Source: Chryseobacterium carnipullorum
Lineage (GTDB): Bacteria; Bacteroidota; Bacteroidia; Flavobacteriales; Weeksellaceae
Reading direction: 5' to 3'
Assembly: GCF_900142785.1 (NCBI RefSeq)
Contig: NZ_FRCD01000007.1
Span: 1-64,000 of the forward strand
Length of the DNA: 64,000 nt
Position numbers and translations under genes: made by a program
In this document: positions 8,334 through 17,857 of the stretch, piece after piece
How positions within the stretch are numbered: the first letter of the stretch is position 1
Layout of the letters: the number at the start of each line of letters is the position of its first letter
Notes under the pieces: generated by a model
The model's input: only the letters and a program-made list of their open reading frames with translations
Told to the model about the DNA's origin: nothing
The model's database searches: none

Positions 8334-8441
8334 TCAAATCTCCACATTCTGTAGCTGAGTCAGATAAAATTCGAGTTTTTCAAGTTGTCTGGTGTTGTCT
8401 TCTAGGAGGGTAATGCGATAGTATAGGTCATTAGTATACAT
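8334..8441 (-). CDS. 35-residue ORF at the end of the restriction operon
   Basis: ATG at 8441-8439 lies 2 bp after the TAA stop of the ygjP gene (TAATAATG), so it is well placed for translational coupling. The peptide starts MYTNDLYYRITLLEDN and continues with a Leu/Gln-rich amphipathic segment ending QLQNVEI, as a short coiled coil would. It ends with TGA at 8336-8334. No family is recognised. It may be a real small protein or the remnant of a longer gene. Confidence 0.4.
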   Translation of the reverse strand: MYTNDLYYRITLLEDNTRQLEKLEFYLTQLQNVEI

Positions 8442-8443
8442 TA

Positions 8444-9139
8444 TTACAAAGGTAATTCATTCAAAATCTTCTTCTGAACTCTCCAATTAGGAAGAAATTT
8501 ATCCATTAAAATAATAAAATTTTTATTGTGATTTCTTTCCAGTAAATGAACCATTTCGTGAACTACAATGTATTCAATACAATTAATCGGCTTTTTAGCC
8601 AATTCAATATTAAACCAAAGCATTCGTTTTTCAATATTGCAGCTTCCCCACTTGGTTTTCATCTTTCTCATACCAAAATTAAGATCGCTAATATTCATAA
8701 GTTTGGCATAATCAAAAATCAAGTTTCCGATTTTAGCTTCCAATTCTTTTTTATACCAATTGTAAAGCGTTCTTTGCTTTTGCTCTAAAGTGGCTTCCGG
8801 CAATGTGTAAAGCTCAATACTATTATGTTTTAGAACTAGTTTCGGTGTATTGGCTTCAATGACCTTTAATAAATAACGCTTCCCTAAAAACTGATGACTT
8901 TCCTGAGTAATCATCAATTTGGATTCTTCCCGTTCCTGACTTCTAATTTTAGCCTGTTCTTTTTTTATCCAAGCCAATTTTGTGGCGGCATAAATTTTAA
9001 TCTTTTCCAAATCATAAAAATCAGGAGAAGAAATTGTTACTCTGCCATCTGGTGGATGAACACTTAAATGCAGATTTTTTATCGCTTTAAAAGTGACCTC
9101 TATATCTACTGAACCAATATGTAAGATTTCATTAGCCAT
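8444..9139 (-). CDS. YgjP-like M48-type metallopeptidase
   Basis: A zinc metallopeptidase of the YgjP/WLM-like family (DUF45, COG1451). The active site HEMVH (194-198) with the third ligand H204 (HExxH-x5-H) is intact, and the KTKWGSCN motif before it is typical. Length 231 fits the family. Its start ATG overlaps the hsdR stop by 1 bp. These genes are repeatedly found with type I restriction operons, but their role there is not established; trimming or turnover of the HsdR/HsdS proteins is conjecture. Confidence 0.9.
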   Translation of the reverse strand: MANEILHIGSVDIEVTFKAIKNLHLSVHPPDGRVTISSPDFYDLEKIKIYAATKLAWIKKEQAKIRSQEREESKLMITQESHQFLGKRYLLKVIEANTPKLVLKHNSIELYTLPEATLEQKQRTLYNWYKKELEAKIGNLIFDYAKLMNISDLNFGMRKMKTKWGSCNIEKRMLWFNIELAKKPINCIEYIVVHEMVHLLERNHNKNFIILMDKFLPNWRVQKKILNELPL

Positions 9140-12100
9140 TAATACTCATCTTTATGGGCGTCAATGATTTTATAAATTTCTTCAACTTTACTCACATCGT
9201 CAAGTACATCAAAAATTGCTTTTTTTACCAACTTCTGCTTTGCTAAATTTTCTCTGAAACCTTCCTGCTTCGCATACTGAACTTTTTCTTCAAGTACCAA
9301 TGCCAATTTTTCGTCTCCATCTAAAGTATGGTACAATGCTACTTTTCCTTTTGTATTTAACGACTTCGGAATATCATCTTTTTTACCTTGGTTAACTTGT
9401 CGCGCAATATCACTAATTTCTATCAAGTAATTTCTGTATTCGACCGTTTCTTGTTTTCTGCGTTCAATAAGTTCCTGCAGTAACACTGACATGTAATCGA
9501 AGTATTTTGGATCTAATAAATGCTCTTCAACGATTTTACTTCGGATGTTATTTTCAATAACCTCTGCCATTGCTTCTTGACTGCCCTTAATCCCCTTTGG
9601 AAGGCTTTCAATAGCCTGATCAATGTCAATTTCCAATAAGTCCAATAAAGAGATGTTTTCAAACGGCGAAATCACTTCAGATTCGTCTGCCTTAATATAA
9701 GTATCAATCAAGAAACGCATATCTGCCTCATAAGCTTTTAAATCAATAGTTTCACCGGAAGCAATACGGATGATTTCACGCAGGTTTAAATACTCATCTA
9801 ACTTCTCATTAAACCGTCTGATCTCCGCATCTGTAAATTCTGCGGTAATAAAGTCAGCTTTAATATTCGCATAAGCACGAATATATTCTACTATAGCTTT
9901 GTATAAAGCCATACGTTTATATTCTGTCGCTTTTAGATCTTCGGAATTCTCGGTATTGCCACAGAAGTAATGAATATAGGCTAAATCATTTTTAGGGGAA
10001 GCCACATTTTCGCAAATGCTTTCTACTGTTTCCAGTGCAGTAAACAAGCGGTCTTTTGCTATTTTCAGACGGTCTTTCAATTGTACACTTATCTGCTCCT
10101 CCGTAAATCCTTCGTTATCCAGTTCAGAAGTATAAACATTGATCGCATCAGTCACATTGCCAAACAACTCCATATAATCAATGATATATCCATAATCTTT
10201 ATCATCGGTATCCAAACGGTTCACCCTGCAGATTGCCTGAAATAAAGTGTGATCCTGCATTCTCTTGTCAATGTAAATGTAAGTACAAGGTGGCGCATCA
10301 AAACCTGTCAGAAGCTTTGAAACCACAATCAGCAACTTCATTCTTGCTGGTTCTTTTCTAAAACTCTCTTTGGAATCAGTTTCGTAAGTTTCTGTTTTAG
10401 ATTTATTCCCTTTTGGACTTACATCTTTTAATAAGTCTGTGTATGTTTTATAAATAAAATGTTTATCCGTTTCATTATCTGCGCCTGTATCTTCAAGCGA
10501 AACATCCCCCGCATTTGGATTGTAAGAGGTAATGATGGCACATCTGTTTTTAAGTTCGGTATTTAAAAATAAACTGTAATATTTAGATGCTTCATATATA
10601 CTTGATGCTACCAAGATAGCATTTCCGTTTTGCGATCTCAATCTGGGTTTAACCGAAAAATCAACCACAATATCAGCAACAATCTTTTCCATTCTGCTTT
10701 TAGAACTCAATACATTTTGCATTGTGCCCCACTTCTTTTTCAGCTCATTTTTTTGGAAATCATTTAAACCTGCTGTTTTTGCTTCAAACCATTGGTCTAC
10801 TTTTGTTTGAGACGTCAGGTTTTGTTCAATAGAACGACCTTCATACATCAGATCTTTAACAACTCCATCTTCTACCGCTTCATTAAACTTATAAGTATGA
10901 ATGTATCTTCCAAAAACATCCATCGTTGTTTTTTTATCTTCTTTCAATAAAGGTGTTCCTGTAAAACCGATGAAGACCGCATTATGCAATACAGCTTTCA
11001 TCACTTGATTCAGCTTACCGCTTTGCGTACGGTGACATTCATCAATAAAAACAAAAATCTCTCCCTGTGTCTGTACAGGATTATCCTGTAAATCTTTGAT
11101 GAAAGAATCAAAATCGGTCTCCGTTTTATTACCAAACTTATGAATGAGCGAGCAAACCAATCTTGGTCTAGAAGAGGTTAAGAACTGCATCAATTCTTTA
11201 CCTGATCTTGTTTTGGCAACATCCGTTTCACCGACATCTTTGAAAACCCTCTCAATTTGATCATCCAGTTCTGTACGATCGGTTAAAATAACAATTCTGG
11301 AATTGGCAACATTCTCTAAAATCCATTTACCCAGCATCACCATCATCAGCGATTTGCCCGAACCTTGTGTATGCCAAATAATTCCACCTTCCTTTCTACG
11401 CACAAATTCTTGCGCTTCTTTCAGAGCAAAATACTGATGAGGGCGAGGTAATTTCTTTTTACCCGCATCAAAAATAACTCCATTATAAATTAAATCTAAT
11501 AAACGTTGTTTTTGACAAAGTTTTTTCAGGTATTTGTCTAATTTATATCCCTCATTATCGGCTTCATCTTCTTTCCAAGACAAGTAATATTTATTTTCTG
11601 TCTTTATTGTACCATATTTTAAACCCTGCGTGTTATTACCCGCCATTAGCAATTGAACAGTAGTATAAAACCACTTATTAAAAAGCTCTCTTTGATTAGA
11701 AATAGATTGGTTAATGCTTTCAGAAATATCAGTTGTTCCTCTTTTTAGTTCCAACACACCAATCGCAATTCCGTTGATATATAAAACCACATCTGGACGG
11801 CGATTGTTTTCACCTTTGCTTAAGGTAACTTCTTCTGCAATGCCAAATTCGTTTTTATCAAAATCATTCCAGTCAATCGGGAAAATGGTATCAAACTGCT
11901 CACCCAAATCCGGTCTGGCTTTTACACCATAGCGCAACAGCGAATACATCATTTTGTTTCGATGATATAAATTACCCGAATTGGTGGTTGCCAAATCACA
12001 CACTTCTTTTACCGCTTTATCTGCCAAAGTTTCTGAATAGCCACGCTGAAGCAAATTCTGTTTTAGAATTGCTTCTTCTACATTGCTGTTGTGTTCTCTC

Positions 12101-12201
12101 TTTTCCCAATTTCCATAGTAGGTGTAACCCAATTCTTTTTGAAAGAGTTGGATAATGCGGTTTTGGGTAATGCGTTCTATGGGGTTGATCATCGCTTGCA
12201 T
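9139..12201 (-). CDS. hsdR: type I restriction enzyme, R subunit (HsdR)
   Basis: The motor and nuclease subunit of a type I restriction-modification complex (R2M2S). It translocates DNA by ATP hydrolysis and cuts unmethylated DNA. The N-terminal PD-(D/E)xK nuclease has D137, E151 and K153 (RPDVV...ELK). The SF2 helicase follows, with Walker A TQGSGKS (278-284), DECH (385-388) and FTGTP (411-415). The C-terminal helical part contacts HsdM. At 1020 residues it is full length with all catalytic residues. The start overlaps the upstream DUF262 gene by 13 bp; Met4 is an alternative start. Confidence 0.95.
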   Translation of the reverse strand: MQAMINPIERITQNRIIQLFQKELGYTYYGNWEKREHNSNVEEAILKQNLLQRGYSETLADKAVKEVCDLATTNSGNLYHRNKMMYSLLRYGVKARPDLGEQFDTIFPIDWNDFDKNEFGIAEEVTLSKGENNRRPDVVLYINGIAIGVLELKRGTTDISESINQSISNQRELFNKWFYTTVQLLMAGNNTQGLKYGTIKTENKYYLSWKEDEADNEGYKLDKYLKKLCQKQRLLDLIYNGVIFDAGKKKLPRPHQYFALKEAQEFVRRKEGGIIWHTQGSGKSLMMVMLGKWILENVANSRIVILTDRTELDDQIERVFKDVGETDVAKTRSGKELMQFLTSSRPRLVCSLIHKFGNKTETDFDSFIKDLQDNPVQTQGEIFVFIDECHRTQSGKLNQVMKAVLHNAVFIGFTGTPLLKEDKKTTMDVFGRYIHTYKFNEAVEDGVVKDLMYEGRSIEQNLTSQTKVDQWFEAKTAGLNDFQKNELKKKWGTMQNVLSSKSRMEKIVADIVVDFSVKPRLRSQNGNAILVASSIYEASKYYSLFLNTELKNRCAIITSYNPNAGDVSLEDTGADNETDKHFIYKTYTDLLKDVSPKGNKSKTETYETDSKESFRKEPARMKLLIVVSKLLTGFDAPPCTYIYIDKRMQDHTLFQAICRVNRLDTDDKDYGYIIDYMELFGNVTDAINVYTSELDNEGFTEEQISVQLKDRLKIAKDRLFTALETVESICENVASPKNDLAYIHYFCGNTENSEDLKATEYKRMALYKAIVEYIRAYANIKADFITAEFTDAEIRRFNEKLDEYLNLREIIRIASGETIDLKAYEADMRFLIDTYIKADESEVISPFENISLLDLLEIDIDQAIESLPKGIKGSQEAMAEVIENNIRSKIVEEHLLDPKYFDYMSVLLQELIERRKQETVEYRNYLIEISDIARQVNQGKKDDIPKSLNTKGKVALYHTLDGDEKLALVLEEKVQYAKQEGFRENLAKQKLVKKAIFDVLDDVSKVEEIYKIIDAHKDEY

Positions 12202-14693
12202 GTAATATAGTTTTCGATGGTTTCAATGCATTTATGAAAGTCCAAAAATATTTTTTTGTCGGTATTAATTTCGACAACAAAATACGATTTTTTATCTATC
12301 TTATTTGCGTCAAATACATAAGATACCTTAATGTCTTTATTATTAATAGAAGTTATAAAGTGATTATCTTCAATCTCATCAAATTGTGAAATAACAGTAA
12401 AATTTCTCAATTTTAATTCGTTTTCTATAGCTTGTAAATGTACCTCTTTGTCCTTTGGATAATTAATATTTACGCTTTTTACTAAATAAGAATAACCATT
12501 CTCATTAATTTCTTGATGATATCTAATTAGGTTATTTTCACACTTTTTAAACATTTCTGAATAGTGAATTAAAAAATCATTATGGGTTACATGATTTAAA
12601 TTAGAATTTATAATTTGATTTAATGATTGCGGAATATTTTTATAATCACTAATGTTGTCAACTAAATCTTTGATAAATACACTCTTCTTTGAATATTCAT
12701 TTTCATTAACAGATTCGCCTAGCATTCTCTTCCAACTATAATCTCTATGTATATTTTGTAATGTGTGGAATTTATTATGTCCAACGTTTATAAAATAAAA
12801 TCCAAAATTTAAAATAGCAGATTTAAATAAATTGATATCAATATGATTTCTTAATCCCTTTTCATCGAATAATAAATCAAATTTTTTATAATAATTATCG
12901 AAGTTATGCAATAGAGAATATTTATTATTTTTGAATTCTTCTAACACATTAACTTCTTTATTTCGATACAATTCATAAATGCCAGAATATTTTAAAAGAA
13001 AATTTATCTGACCTTTAAAATACCTATGTTGTTCAGAATCAAAAATTCTATTTTCCCAGTCTTTGGAAGATTGAAGTAATAATATTTTTATTCTTTCTTC
13101 TTCTATCTGAGCTTCTTCAAAAAAAGTTATATCATTTTGCAATATCCAATTTTCAACATCGTCAAAATTCAAAGTTTCTAAGACTAAATCTACAGCTTCT
13201 AATGCTTGATAATAAAGATGTTTATTTGCAATTATCTTATTATGTAGAAGATTTAGCATTATTCTACTATATTTTTCTAACTGAAATTTTTCCTCAAGAG
13301 TGTAATCGTAAAGATACTTTCCTTTAATTTCAATATATCTTAAAATCAAGTACCTTTCAATGAAAGAAACCCAAGAAAAGTTTAATGATTTTTCTGAAAA
13401 ATATAATATTGAAAATCTCTCTTGTAATCCATTATACAAACTAATACCTTTAGCAGTAATTTCATCCAAAATTCGTAATCCATTATTACTCAATAAATCA
13501 ATTACTTTCAAGTACGAACTCAATTTATTCTTGAAAAGTGTATTATCAAAATACACATCAAAATCAAAAACTATATCATTTTTTTTGTCTAATATAGTCT
13601 TGGTAATTTCGTCCAATTCACTTTCATTAAAGTAATAATCATCAGTAAAAACCTCAATAAGTTTATTTTGGGAAACAGACATACTCTTCAGGTAATCTGA
13701 TATATACATCAGCTTAAAATATTGCAAAAAGACATTATCTATCTTATATATTTTAGAAGTTTTTGCATTCCAAAAGACATCGTTCCATTCTAAATCAAAT
13801 TTAAAATTCTCTAAATGCCAATCAGTAATTCCCAGATTAGTTTGATCTTCTTCTATAATTGAAAACAACCACGCCTTAAAATTTTCAAACTCCGTTAATG
13901 ATTTACCTCTTGCATTCATCTTAACGTATAAATCATCAGATAAATCAAAATCTTGTAAATTCAAATAATCAAAATAAATTAATTCGGTGGAAGTTAGCAG
14001 ATGTAGATACACCTTTAACTTTTCAATTGATGTGTCAAAACAAATAGTATGAATATAATTCAGAGTTGTTATGATACCTCTTACAGTAGGGTCTTTGTCC
14101 CAAGTAAAGGAAAAATTTGATTGCAACATCATTTCTTCTTTCAAATCTTTTTTAGAAAAATCGGGCGTACAGCTTTCATTACAGATACTATCTATAAAAC
14201 TTGAAGAACTTTTTCTGGTTTTATATGTAAACTTTGTAAGAGTCTCTAATACACTCGTATCACCAATTCTTTTAGCGAAATACCAATGAACTAAAAAAAG
14301 AGTCGTTAATCGTTGTTGTCCGTCTAATGGTAGCAGTTTACGGATATTCAGTATGTCACTTTCGTTTTTATCTTCTATCTTATTGTAATCAAATGTTATG
14401 TCTAAACTATTTGCATATGATTTTATGCTCACTAGCAAATCCTCTAAAGATTTTTTATTTTTCTTTATTAGTTCCTGCGATTTTCTGCCTTCTTCTTTTC
14501 CATATACAAAATCAAGGGGAAGAATTTTTTCCTGTTCCAATGACTCTATAATCGTCTTAATAAAGTTCTCTCTAATTTTTTTTATTTTAGAAATATTCCT
14601 ACCCTGTGCGTAATCTCTTTGTATTGTTGGTATTTCTATTTTTTGTTCAGAGATAACAGACCAAAATGTGTATTTATTATTGTTCATCTGCAA
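12189..14693 (-). CDS. DUF262-domain protein (GmrS/RloF-like), first of a pair, no HNH domain seen
   Basis: An 834-residue protein with an N-terminal DUF262 (GmrSD N) domain: IQRDYAQGR (24-32), the nucleotide-handling motif DGQQR (124-128), then MNARGKSLTEFENFKAW. The long C-terminal part has no visible DUF1524/HNH (xxHIxP) motif, unlike its neighbour. DUF262 proteins include GmrSD, SspE and BrxU, which restrict modified phage DNA using an NTP-dependent DUF262 domain. The gene overlaps its upstream neighbour by 17 bp and hsdR by 13 bp. It is visibly more A+T-rich than hsdM, which suggests a separate origin. Confidence 0.82.
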   Translation of the reverse strand: MQMNNNKYTFWSVISEQKIEIPTIQRDYAQGRNISKIKKIRENFIKTIIESLEQEKILPLDFVYGKEEGRKSQELIKKNKKSLEDLLVSIKSYANSLDITFDYNKIEDKNESDILNIRKLLPLDGQQRLTTLFLVHWYFAKRIGDTSVLETLTKFTYKTRKSSSSFIDSICNESCTPDFSKKDLKEEMMLQSNFSFTWDKDPTVRGIITTLNYIHTICFDTSIEKLKVYLHLLTSTELIYFDYLNLQDFDLSDDLYVKMNARGKSLTEFENFKAWLFSIIEEDQTNLGITDWHLENFKFDLEWNDVFWNAKTSKIYKIDNVFLQYFKLMYISDYLKSMSVSQNKLIEVFTDDYYFNESELDEITKTILDKKNDIVFDFDVYFDNTLFKNKLSSYLKVIDLLSNNGLRILDEITAKGISLYNGLQERFSILYFSEKSLNFSWVSFIERYLILRYIEIKGKYLYDYTLEEKFQLEKYSRIMLNLLHNKIIANKHLYYQALEAVDLVLETLNFDDVENWILQNDITFFEEAQIEEERIKILLLQSSKDWENRIFDSEQHRYFKGQINFLLKYSGIYELYRNKEVNVLEEFKNNKYSLLHNFDNYYKKFDLLFDEKGLRNHIDINLFKSAILNFGFYFINVGHNKFHTLQNIHRDYSWKRMLGESVNENEYSKKSVFIKDLVDNISDYKNIPQSLNQIINSNLNHVTHNDFLIHYSEMFKKCENNLIRYHQEINENGYSYLVKSVNINYPKDKEVHLQAIENELKLRNFTVISQFDEIEDNHFITSINNKDIKVSYVFDANKIDKKSYFVVEINTDKKIFLDFHKCIETIENYITCKR

Positions 14694-16587
14694 GTGTATT
14701 ATAAAACTCTTCTAATCTTGAAAAAACTCTCATTTTGTAGCATTGGGCATCAGAGCGAGTCCATCTGTTTTCTTTTAAAGATTGGGTTTCAGAATAGGAT
14801 TTATTAAAGACATTTTTCGTTTCTTGAGGAATAAAAACTGGAAGTTCATTACCATCTAATATTACTTTTCCAACCGAATCAAAAAGTAAAATCTTCTCTC
14901 TCTTTCTTTTAAATAAATTATTGCCTAAAGCACTATTCGTGTTGCAATCAATCAATGCAAGATTTTGAATTTTATGTGTGTCTGAATTTCTTTGAAGAAT
15001 AATCGAGATTTCTTGTAATCGATTATTCATCTCTTTGGAGAGGCTTTCAAAAGAATCTGCTTTATTAAAAATTCTTGACAAATCATTTTCAATGATAGAC
15101 TTGTACTCATCTAAATCTTCAATTAATTCAAAAAACCAGTTTTTATAACTCTCAAAATCATCTAAGTCTCTTGGGTTCTGGGGATTTATGTGTTCGATAC
15201 TCCAATTTTCTTCTACATATAACTCAAAAGGAAATTTATGATTACTATGATCATTTACATAGTACATCACATTAAATAACAAAAGTACAGTCTTTACTGC
15301 GTTTTTATTTTTATCATAATCAAGATTGTCTAACTGATAAACGAGCTCCTCATCTTTGATCTTTTTAAATTCCTTTATAATCTGTTTTTTAAGCTTATCT
15401 AAAAAATCATCCTTTTTTCTATTATGACTCAATTTATAAATTTTGGGAAGGCTACTAATATTAGCATTAATCAAGAATCCTATGTAGTGATAAGTAGATT
15501 TATCATTATACCAATCTAAAAGCTTGTAATAAAGTTCTAAGATGACATTCCAATCTAAAACCTCATTTTGATTATATTTTTTTTCATATTTACGGTACGA
15601 ATAAAAATTATCTGTTTTCTTTGGTCTATCGTTAATAATATCAAACAATAAATCAATATGCGTTCCTTCATCATATTCCTGAAAATTGCTACAGATAAAA
15701 TACCAGAATGATTTATCTTGTAATTGATTTTCAATCATATCCCATTCCATTGCAAAACGATTGGTTTCAAATTCAGCAATTTCTGCTATATGATTTTTTT
15801 TTATTTGAAGAATGAATAGCGCTTTAATTAACTCGGAGTTGGTAAGTTTAATTTTATTATTGTTATTATTTTGAAAGACTTTGATAATGTCTTTTTTATC
15901 AATTTCCTTTTCATTACCGCCTAATTCATACCAAATAACTTTTACATCTTTCAATAATTTGTCAACATACTCAGCAATATTTCCACCAGTCGAAATGAAA
16001 TTATCAAGCCATTTTTTTATCATAATATTTACAACAAAAAAATGATACACATCTACATTATCATAATCTTTGAAATCCTCAATAAATTTTTCCCATAGAT
16101 GATTTACAGCTTGAAAATCATCATATTTGTCGGAACTTATATCCTCACTAGATAATGTACTGATATCAATGTTATATACATTGTACAAATGATTTTCTAA
16201 AAATTCTTTACTTCTTTCTCTGGTGTTAAATGTAATTTTGTATGTAATATTTGATTTTATGAAACCTCGATGTTTTAAATATTCTAAAATTAAAAAAATG
16301 GAAGTGGTTCTTTGTTGACCATCAATTATTTCATTTTTCTTATTTACAATAAAATCATTTTCAAAAGTAATAGTTTCATTTTCTGCAATAGGATACAAGA
16401 TGAGAGGCTGTAAACAATAAAATCCATTTGAATTAAATTCATCAATATCATTCAGTAATTCTAAAATTTCCTTTTTCCCCCACTTATAACCTCGCTGATA
16501 ATTACCAATTATAAACTCTAAATCATTAAAGTTTTTAATTGAAACAAGGTTAATTCTGTTTTTATCACTTTCAGTAATCGTTTCCAT
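14677..16587 (-). CDS. DUF262-DUF1524 protein (GmrSD-like nuclease), second of the pair
   Basis: A 636-residue protein with both GmrSD modules: an N-terminal DUF262 (YQRGYKW 30-36, DGQQR 89-93) and a C-terminal DUF1524 of the HNH superfamily, with IEHINPQ (464-470) and the later LALID..N..LGNNLFKRKR segment. GmrSD-type enzymes use the first domain to sense modified DNA or hydrolyse NTP and the second to cut. It lies 19 bp after hsdS and overlaps the next gene by 17 bp. Similar genes were named rlo (R-linked ORFs) in the Campylobacter hsd loci. Its action here is inferred, not shown. Confidence 0.85.
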   Translation of the reverse strand: METITESDKNRINLVSIKNFNDLEFIIGNYQRGYKWGKKEILELLNDIDEFNSNGFYCLQPLILYPIAENETITFENDFIVNKKNEIIDGQQRTTSIFLILEYLKHRGFIKSNITYKITFNTRERSKEFLENHLYNVYNIDISTLSSEDISSDKYDDFQAVNHLWEKFIEDFKDYDNVDVYHFFVVNIMIKKWLDNFISTGGNIAEYVDKLLKDVKVIWYELGGNEKEIDKKDIIKVFQNNNNNKIKLTNSELIKALFILQIKKNHIAEIAEFETNRFAMEWDMIENQLQDKSFWYFICSNFQEYDEGTHIDLLFDIINDRPKKTDNFYSYRKYEKKYNQNEVLDWNVILELYYKLLDWYNDKSTYHYIGFLINANISSLPKIYKLSHNRKKDDFLDKLKKQIIKEFKKIKDEELVYQLDNLDYDKNKNAVKTVLLLFNVMYYVNDHSNHKFPFELYVEENWSIEHINPQNPRDLDDFESYKNWFFELIEDLDEYKSIIENDLSRIFNKADSFESLSKEMNNRLQEISIILQRNSDTHKIQNLALIDCNTNSALGNNLFKRKREKILLFDSVGKVILDGNELPVFIPQETKNVFNKSYSETQSLKENRWTRSDAQCYKMRVFSRLEEFYNTLADEQ

Positions 16588-16606
16588 AGTTTAGTTTTAA
16601 TTTATT

Positions 16607-17857
16607 TTACACCAACCTCACTCTCCCCGTCAACAATTCCTGCATCATCCCTTGTTTTACCTTTCTTGCTTTGCCCAGTTGCACTTCCAAAGCTTCCAGC
16701 TCTGCATCCATATCCGATAATATAGTGGCGATGCGGATTTGCTCGGTGAGGGATGGTAATGGAATTTCTGTATTTCTGAATTCTGACATTCCCACCAAGT
16801 TTTTCATTGCTCCTCCTTGAGTGTCATCAATAATTTTTGATTGTATTGTATCATATTGAAATATATGTCCAAAATACCCGAAATCAATGATTGTAGAATT
16901 AAGCCTTATAATCAAAAGAGCCTGATTAATAATACCTTTTTGAAATATTTGCGGTATCCTAAATAGCTTTCCAATAGTGCCTGAACAACTAAGAATAAAA
17001 TCATTAGCCTTAATTTCAAATCTTCCTAATTCTTTAAACTTAGCAGTATCAACAAAATACTTTCCTAGGTGGACTGATTTATAGATTGCATTTTTTTGTT
17101 CATAAACCTTATATCCGTTTTTGACAAAAAAGTCCTTCTTCAAAGCACCGCCAAATGGACCTCTAATCAATCCTCCATCTATAGTTACCTCCCCCAACTT
17201 TTTCACTTCCCAATCCTCCTTAGGTGTCAACAATTCCTGCATTGCTCCTTGTTTGATGAGTCGTTTTTTGGCAATGAGTTGCTCCAAGCTTTCTATCCAC
17301 GCATCGGCATCACTCAAGGCTTCCGCTATCGCTTCTTGTTCGGGTAAGGGAGGACAAACGAAATTAAAGTTGACAAAATCTTTTTGATAGAGATGTGTTA
17401 TAGTAGAACCAGCAGTAATCTTGAGAAGAAAGTCGTCAAAATAAAATGACATTAAAACATAATAGAAAAACCTATTGCTAATACTATTAGATTTAGGTCT
17501 TACAACAAAAACTCCACTGTTTAAAGTTGTCGGTTTGGGTAAAAAATCAACATAAGCTATTTTTCCTATTGTCCCGTCTTTTGTAACAAGAACATCACCG
17601 TTTTTAAGTTGAATGTTTCTATCTTGGTCAAATCGCATTTTTTCTACAAATACGCAATTATTCCAATCAATATATCCACCTTTAAAATCAGTTCCTGTAA
17701 CTAATCCATAATTACCGTTATCAAGATATTCTGCCGTTGTTAAACCTTGCCATCCTATTCTTGCTTTTAAAGTAAAATTTTTCTCTAAGTTTATTACATC
17801 CCAATCCTCTGGCAACAAACCAATCTCCGTCTGCTTCATCACACTTTCCTTTACCAT
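16607..17857 (-). CDS. hsdS: type I restriction enzyme, specificity subunit (HsdS)
   Basis: The DNA-recognition subunit. It has two target-recognition domains (about residues 15-165 and 215-375), each followed by a conserved helical spacer: PPLPEQEAIAEALSDADAW...KQGAMQELLT and LPSLTEQIRIATILSDMDAE...KQGMMQELLT. The two spacers form the internal repeat that sets the gap in the bipartite target. Length 416 is normal and both halves are complete. Its ATG overlaps the end of hsdM by 7 bp. The target sequence cannot be read from the protein by eye, and no inverted hsdS copies for phase switching are present. Confidence 0.94.
   Translation of the reverse strand: MVKESVMKQTEIGLLPEDWDVINLEKNFTLKARIGWQGLTTAEYLDNGNYGLVTGTDFKGGYIDWNNCVFVEKMRFDQDRNIQLKNGDVLVTKDGTIGKIAYVDFLPKPTTLNSGVFVVRPKSNSISNRFFYYVLMSFYFDDFLLKITAGSTITHLYQKDFVNFNFVCPPLPEQEAIAEALSDADAWIESLEQLIAKKRLIKQGAMQELLTPKEDWEVKKLGEVTIDGGLIRGPFGGALKKDFFVKNGYKVYEQKNAIYKSVHLGKYFVDTAKFKELGRFEIKANDFILSCSGTIGKLFRIPQIFQKGIINQALLIIRLNSTIIDFGYFGHIFQYDTIQSKIIDDTQGGAMKNLVGMSEFRNTEIPLPSLTEQIRIATILSDMDAELEALEVQLGKARKVKQGMMQELLTGRVRLV

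Noticed and set aside
12017..12280. Minus-strand 87-residue frame over the 5' end of hsdR
   Set aside because: It overlaps hsdR and the end of the DUF262 gene in another frame, has no motif and is rich in Lys/His/Pro as expected of a shadow frame.
16607..17857. Phase-variable hsdS switching
   Set aside because: No second or inverted hsdS copy, no recombinase gene and no long simple repeat tract were found in the operon.
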